Notes under the pieces: generated by a model
The model's input: only the letters and a program-made list of their open reading frames with translations
Told to the model about the DNA's origin: nothing
Databases searched by the model: none
Program-made: the position numbers and the translations under genes
In this document: in pieces, positions 4,210 to 6,851 of the stretch
Position numbering within the stretch: position 1 is the stretch's first letter
Layout of the letters: each line of letters opens with the position of its first letter
Assembly: GCA_022750355.1 (NCBI GenBank)
Contig: JAKIVW010000104.1
Span: 1-6,851, forward strand
Source of the DNA: Thermoplasmata archaeon
GTDB lineage: Archaea > Thermoplasmatota > Thermoplasmata > Lutacidiplasmatales > UBA184
DNA length: 6,851 nt
Direction of reading: 5' to 3'

Positions 4210-6660
4210 ATGGCCGTGGGCACGACCGGGCCCACCCGAGGGACTGCGCCGGTCTTCGGGAGGGAGGAGGCCGTGGGCGAGATCCTCCGCGTCCTGGACG
4301 GGGCGCGGGAGGGGGCAGGACAGGGGCTCCTCCTGCTCGGACCCTCCGGGATCGGCAAGAGCTACTTCTTGCGCGTCGCGACCGACCGCGCTCGAGAGCG
4401 GGGCTACCGGATCTTGTCCGGCCGCGCCCTGCCCTCGGAATTGCCGGCCGCCCTGACCCTGATCCGCGAGATGCTCGGCTCGGAACGATCGGCCCCCATC
4501 GAGCCCCGAAGTTCGCTCGCCGATCGAGGTGCTCCGGGCGACCTTCCGATGTACCTGGCCCCGTTCCTCTCCTCGGACGCCGACCGACCGCCCGACGCCC
4601 CGGTCGAGAAGGGTTGGGAAGTCCGGTCGGAAACGGAGGTCGATCACATCCTCTTCCCGTCCGGGATCGCCGCGGGGGAAGCGGTCGGACTCGGCCGCCA
4701 AGAGTTGATCGGCCGGGCGGCCGACTACTTCCGGGAAGAGGCACGACAGCGGCCGCTGCTGCTCGCGATCGACGACCTGCAGTTCGCGGACGGCTCGTCG
4801 TTGGACGTCCTCCGTCGGCTGGCCGCGGAACTCCGGGGGGTTCCGATGGCGATCATCGCGAGCGTCGCGGAGGGTACGTCTGTCCCGGATCTCTCGCGCC
4901 CGGCGATCGAGGAGTTGCGTCGGGCCTCCGCGTTTCGCTCCGTCTTCCTTCGTCCGTTCGGCCCCATCGAAGTGGGGGAGTTCGTCCGCTGGGTTCGGGG
5001 CGGTCGGCCGGCGCCCCAGACCGACGTGTTGCGCTGGCACGCCCAGACAGACGGCAACCCGTTGTTCGTCGAACAGATCGTCCGCTCGATGAGCGGTTAC
5101 GGGGGCGGCGAGCCGGGCCGGGACGAGCCGGTCGGCCGGGACGTGGCCGAGATGCTGCGCGCGCGCTACGCCTCGATGGGCGCACCGGAGCGCCGGCTGC
5201 TCGCCCACGCGGCCGTCCTCGGTAAGGAATTCTCGTTCGCGGACCTGGTCGCCGTGGCCGGGACCCCCGAGGAACTGGTCACCGAGGAACTCGACCGCCT
5301 CGTACACGGGGGACTGCTCCGGGGGCGGGGCGGCGAGGTCTACGAGTTCGTCAGTGAGGCGATGCGCGCGGCGGTCTATTCGGAGCTCACGGAGACCCGG
5401 CGTCGGATCCTCCACCAGAAGGCCGCCCGCGCCCTCGAACAACGCGGCAGCGCCAGCGATTCGGAACTGGCCCGTCAATTCTACTTGGGCCGGGACGACG
5501 CCAAGGCGGTCGAGTACAACGAGAAGGCCGCCCAGGCCGCGACGCGGGCCTACGCGTTCGATACCGCGGTGTCGCACCTCGGTCGTGCCCTCGAAGCCGA
5601 GCGACGTCGGCCCGATTCCAGTCGGAAGACGCAGATCCGCCTGCTCACCGAACTCGGCCGCCTGCTCGTCGAGATCGGGAGCCTCCATCGCTCCGACGAA
5701 GCGCTCACGGAGGCGGTGCGACTCGCACGCGAGGAGCCGGCCGCCGGCCGCGAGCTCGGCCTTTCGCTACTCGGCCTGGCGCAATGCCGGGCCGAGATGA
5801 GCGACTACGGTTCCGCCTCGGGGCTGGCGCTCGAGGCGACCGAACTGTTGGACCGGCTCGGCACGCCTCGGGACCTGATCACCGCCCATCGCGTGTTGGG
5901 TCTCGTCTCCTGGCGGCTCGGGCGGCTGGACGAAGCGGCCGCTCACCAACGCACCGCGCTCGCGGTCGCGGAACGCGACGGGACCCCGTCCGAGGTGGGA
6001 CACGCGCTCATCGATTTCGCGAACACGATGGTTCCGGAGGGGGCGCCCCGGCTCGACGCCGCGCTCGCCCTGTACGCCCGGGCCGCCGAGATCTTTGCCT
6101 CCGAGGACGACCAGGGGGCCCGGGCACGGGTGCTGATGAATCGGGGCATGCTGCACTACACGGCCGGCCATGTCGACGCCGCACTGGAGGACCTCCACGC
6201 CGCGATCGGCTCGGCCGAGCGTTCCCACTCCCCCGTGTGGATCGGATACTGCTACCTCAACCTCGCCCAGATCGAGGCGGAGCAAGGTCGCCCGGTCTCC
6301 GCACGGCACGCCCTCGACCGCTGCGAGGAGTCCGTCAACCCACTCGGGGACGCGCTCGCTTCCCAGCAGCTCGCCATGACCCGGGGCATGGTGGCCGAGT
6401 CGGAAGGCTCGCTCGACGCGGCCGAGATCCACTACTCCGATTCGCTCGAACAAGCGAAAACGCTCGGGACGACCGCGGAGGTCGCCGAGTCCCTCATCCA
6501 CCTGGCGCAGGTCGCGCACGCCCAGGGCGACCTCCCGCGCACGCGGGAGCGCCTCGACCAGGCCCGCGCCACCGGATCCCTGGAACGCCGGGCCGACCTC
6601 ACTGCCCGCGTGGTCCTGCTCGAAGCGACCCTCGCCGAACCCCCCGACCCCCATCGTTAA
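4210..6660 (+). CDS. AAA/STAND-type ATPase with winged helix and C-terminal TPR array
   Basis: An 816-residue cytosolic protein with MalT/AAA_16-like architecture. An N-terminal VFGRE (15-19) begins the ATPase domain. Walker A is GPSGIGKS (44-51) and Walker B is PLLLAIDDLQFAD (182-194) with acidic residues 188-189. DGNPLFVEQI (281-290) matches the GNPLF motif of this family. A winged helix follows at about 325-410, then about nine TPR-like repeats at 447-465, 473-508, 513-551, 557-591, 596-632, 637-672, 677-710, 715-753 and 756-789. Such proteins usually act as ATP-driven signalling switches: the TPR region binds a ligand or partner and the ATPase drives oligomerisation. Oddities are that no effector domain is present at either end, that the position where relatives often have a sensor-I-like arginine reads ASVAEG (217-222), and that a polar, Pro/Gly-rich stretch (92-160) lies before Walker B. 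It lies 24 nt after its ATPase-less paralogue. Fold assignment is confident; the process it serves is unknown. Confidence 0.92.
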   Translation: MAVGTTGPTRGTAPVFGREEAVGEILRVLDGAREGAGQGLLLLGPSGIGKSYFLRVATDRARERGYRILSGRALPSELPAALTLIREMLGSERSAPIEPRSSLADRGAPGDLPMYLAPFLSSDADRPPDAPVEKGWEVRSETEVDHILFPSGIAAGEAVGLGRQELIGRAADYFREEARQRPLLLAIDDLQFADGSSLDVLRRLAAELRGVPMAIIASVAEGTSVPDLSRPAIEELRRASAFRSVFLRPFGPIEVGEFVRWVRGGRPAPQTDVLRWHAQTDGNPLFVEQIVRSMSGYGGGEPGRDEPVGRDVAEMLRARYASMGAPERRLLAHAAVLGKEFSFADLVAVAGTPEELVTEELDRLVHGGLLRGRGGEVYEFVSEAMRAAVYSELTETRRRILHQKAARALEQRGSASDSELARQFYLGRDDAKAVEYNEKAAQAATRAYAFDTAVSHLGRALEAERRRPDSSRKTQIRLLTELGRLLVEIGSLHRSDEALTEAVRLAREEPAAGRELGLSLLGLAQCRAEMSDYGSASGLALEATELLDRLGTPRDLITAHRVLGLVSWRLGRLDEAAAHQRTALAVAERDGTPSEVGHALIDFANTMVPEGAPRLDAALALYARAAEIFASEDDQGARARVLMNRGMLHYTAGHVDAALEDLHAAIGSAERSHSPVWIGYCYLNLAQIEAEQGRPVSARHALDRCEESVNPLGDALASQQLAMTRGMVAESEGSLDAAEIHYSDSLEQAKTLGTTAEVAESLIHLAQVAHAQGDLPRTRERLDQARATGSLERRADLTARVVLLEATLAEPPDPHR

Positions 6661-6661
6661 G
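6656..6661 (+). promoter_or_regulatory. TATA-like box of the methyltransferase gene, containing the upstream stop codon
   Basis: GTTAAG overlaps the TAA stop codon (6658-6660) of the ATPase gene, and its first T is 28 nt before the ATG at 6685. The rest of the 24-nt gap is entirely G, C and two T residues, with no AGGAGG-like ribosome binding site, so a separate leaderless transcript is likely. Readthrough from upstream cannot be excluded. Confidence 0.45.
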
Positions 6662-6684
6662 CCGCGGGGCCGGGTCGTGGGCCG

Positions 6685-6851
6685 ATGCCCGAGCCAGCCG
6701 CCCCGTCGCGGCGGGCGCCGGACGGTTCTCCGTACCCCGACCGGGCCGTACCCACGTTCGAGCGGGACATCCAACGGATGTTCGGTCACATCGCCGAACG
6801 GTACGACTGGTTCGACCACGTCGCCTCCCTGGGGAACGATTTCCTCTGGCG
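6685..6851 (+). CDS. UbiE/MenG-family quinone-biosynthesis methyltransferase (partial, N-terminus only)
   Basis: Fifty-five codons are visible before the right edge. Residues 32-54, starting MFGHIAERYDWFDHVASLG and ending with FLW, match the opening helix of the UbiE/MenG family, whose usual form is MF..IA..YD..N...S.G...WR. These SAM-dependent enzymes C-methylate the demethylated quinone ring late in menaquinone or ubiquinone synthesis; in an archaeon the substrate would be a menaquinone-type quinone. The first 24 residues are Pro/Arg/Ala-rich, probably flexible, and precede the conserved FERDIQ start of the domain. The SAM-binding glycine motif lies beyond the window, so catalytic competence cannot be judged. 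ATG 6685 is supported by the TATA-like box; the internal Met32 is too close to the conserved region to be the likely start. A related small-molecule methyltransferase of the same superfamily is the main alternative. Confidence 0.85.
   Translation, partial: MPEPAAPSRRAPDGSPYPDRAVPTFERDIQRMFGHIAERYDWFDHVASLGNDFLW

Noticed and set aside
4150..4215. One long STAND gene broken by a frameshift at the junction of the two TPR genes
   Set aside because: Each protein is complete with its own start, winged helix and TPR array, and a TATA-like box precedes the second; the shared region is duplicated, not split.
3549..5225. Plus-strand open frame of 558 codons spanning the junction of the TPR and ATPase genes in another frame
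   Set aside because: Arg/Gly/Pro-rich low-complexity translation with no motifs; it overlaps two well-supported genes.
4180..5688. Minus-strand open frame of 502 codons opposite the ATPase gene
   Set aside because: Some stretches look protein-like because they mirror regular codons, but there are no motifs and the opposite strand carries Walker A, Walker B and GNPLF motifs.
2581..6660. A known antiviral STAND (Avs-type) defence system
   Set aside because: The ATPase/TPR layout is similar in outline, but there is no effector domain, no neighbouring defence gene and no sign of a mobile region; the flanks are housekeeping genes.
5767..6819. Minus-strand open frame of 350 codons opposite the TPR array and methyltransferase start
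   Set aside because: It crosses two real genes and an intergenic promoter, and its composition is typical of a GC-rich antisense shadow.

Overview
The window reads as chromosomal DNA from a strongly GC-rich archaeon. Three things point to Archaea: a DUF373 membrane protein (a family known essentially only from archaea), a prolyl-tRNA synthetase of the archaeal/eukaryotic type with a C-terminal zinc-type cysteine domain, and A/T-rich TATA-like boxes about 28-32 nt before every start codon with almost no Shine-Dalgarno sequences. A GC-rich terrestrial or sediment Thermoplasmatota lineage would fit, but that is a guess from style and not a demonstrated placement. No mobile element, CRISPR array, tRNA or rRNA is visible.

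Layout, left to right: (1) a DUF373 protein on the minus strand, cut by the left edge (1-604); (2) a divergent promoter region (605-755); (3) prolyl-tRNA synthetase proS on the plus strand (756-2183); (4) a small two-helix membrane protein on the minus strand (2199-2450), convergent with proS across only 15 nt; (5) a second divergent promoter region (2451-2580); (6) a winged-helix plus TPR protein without an ATPase domain (2581-4185); (7) a full AAA/STAND-type ATPase with winged helix and TPR array (4210-6660); (8) the start of a UbiE/MenG-type quinone methyltransferase, cut by the right edge (6685-6851).

The most interesting part is the tandem pair at 2581-6660. The first protein looks like the second with its nucleotide-binding module removed: the winged helix and the first TPR helices align clearly, and both continue into eight or nine TPR-like repeats. 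Neither carries a recognisable effector (no nuclease, protease, TIR, kinase or LuxR-type DNA-binding end), so they look like a signalling scaffold or switch, possibly a hetero-oligomer. This is inference; no function can be assigned from sequence alone.

The genes seem to be separate transcription units even where they are tightly packed in the same direction. Both short gaps in the 2581-6851 block are exactly 24 nt, and in both the TATA-like box of the downstream gene contains the TAA stop codon of the upstream gene. The two housekeeping functions (tRNA charging, menaquinone-type quinone methylation) show no obvious functional link to the TPR pair.
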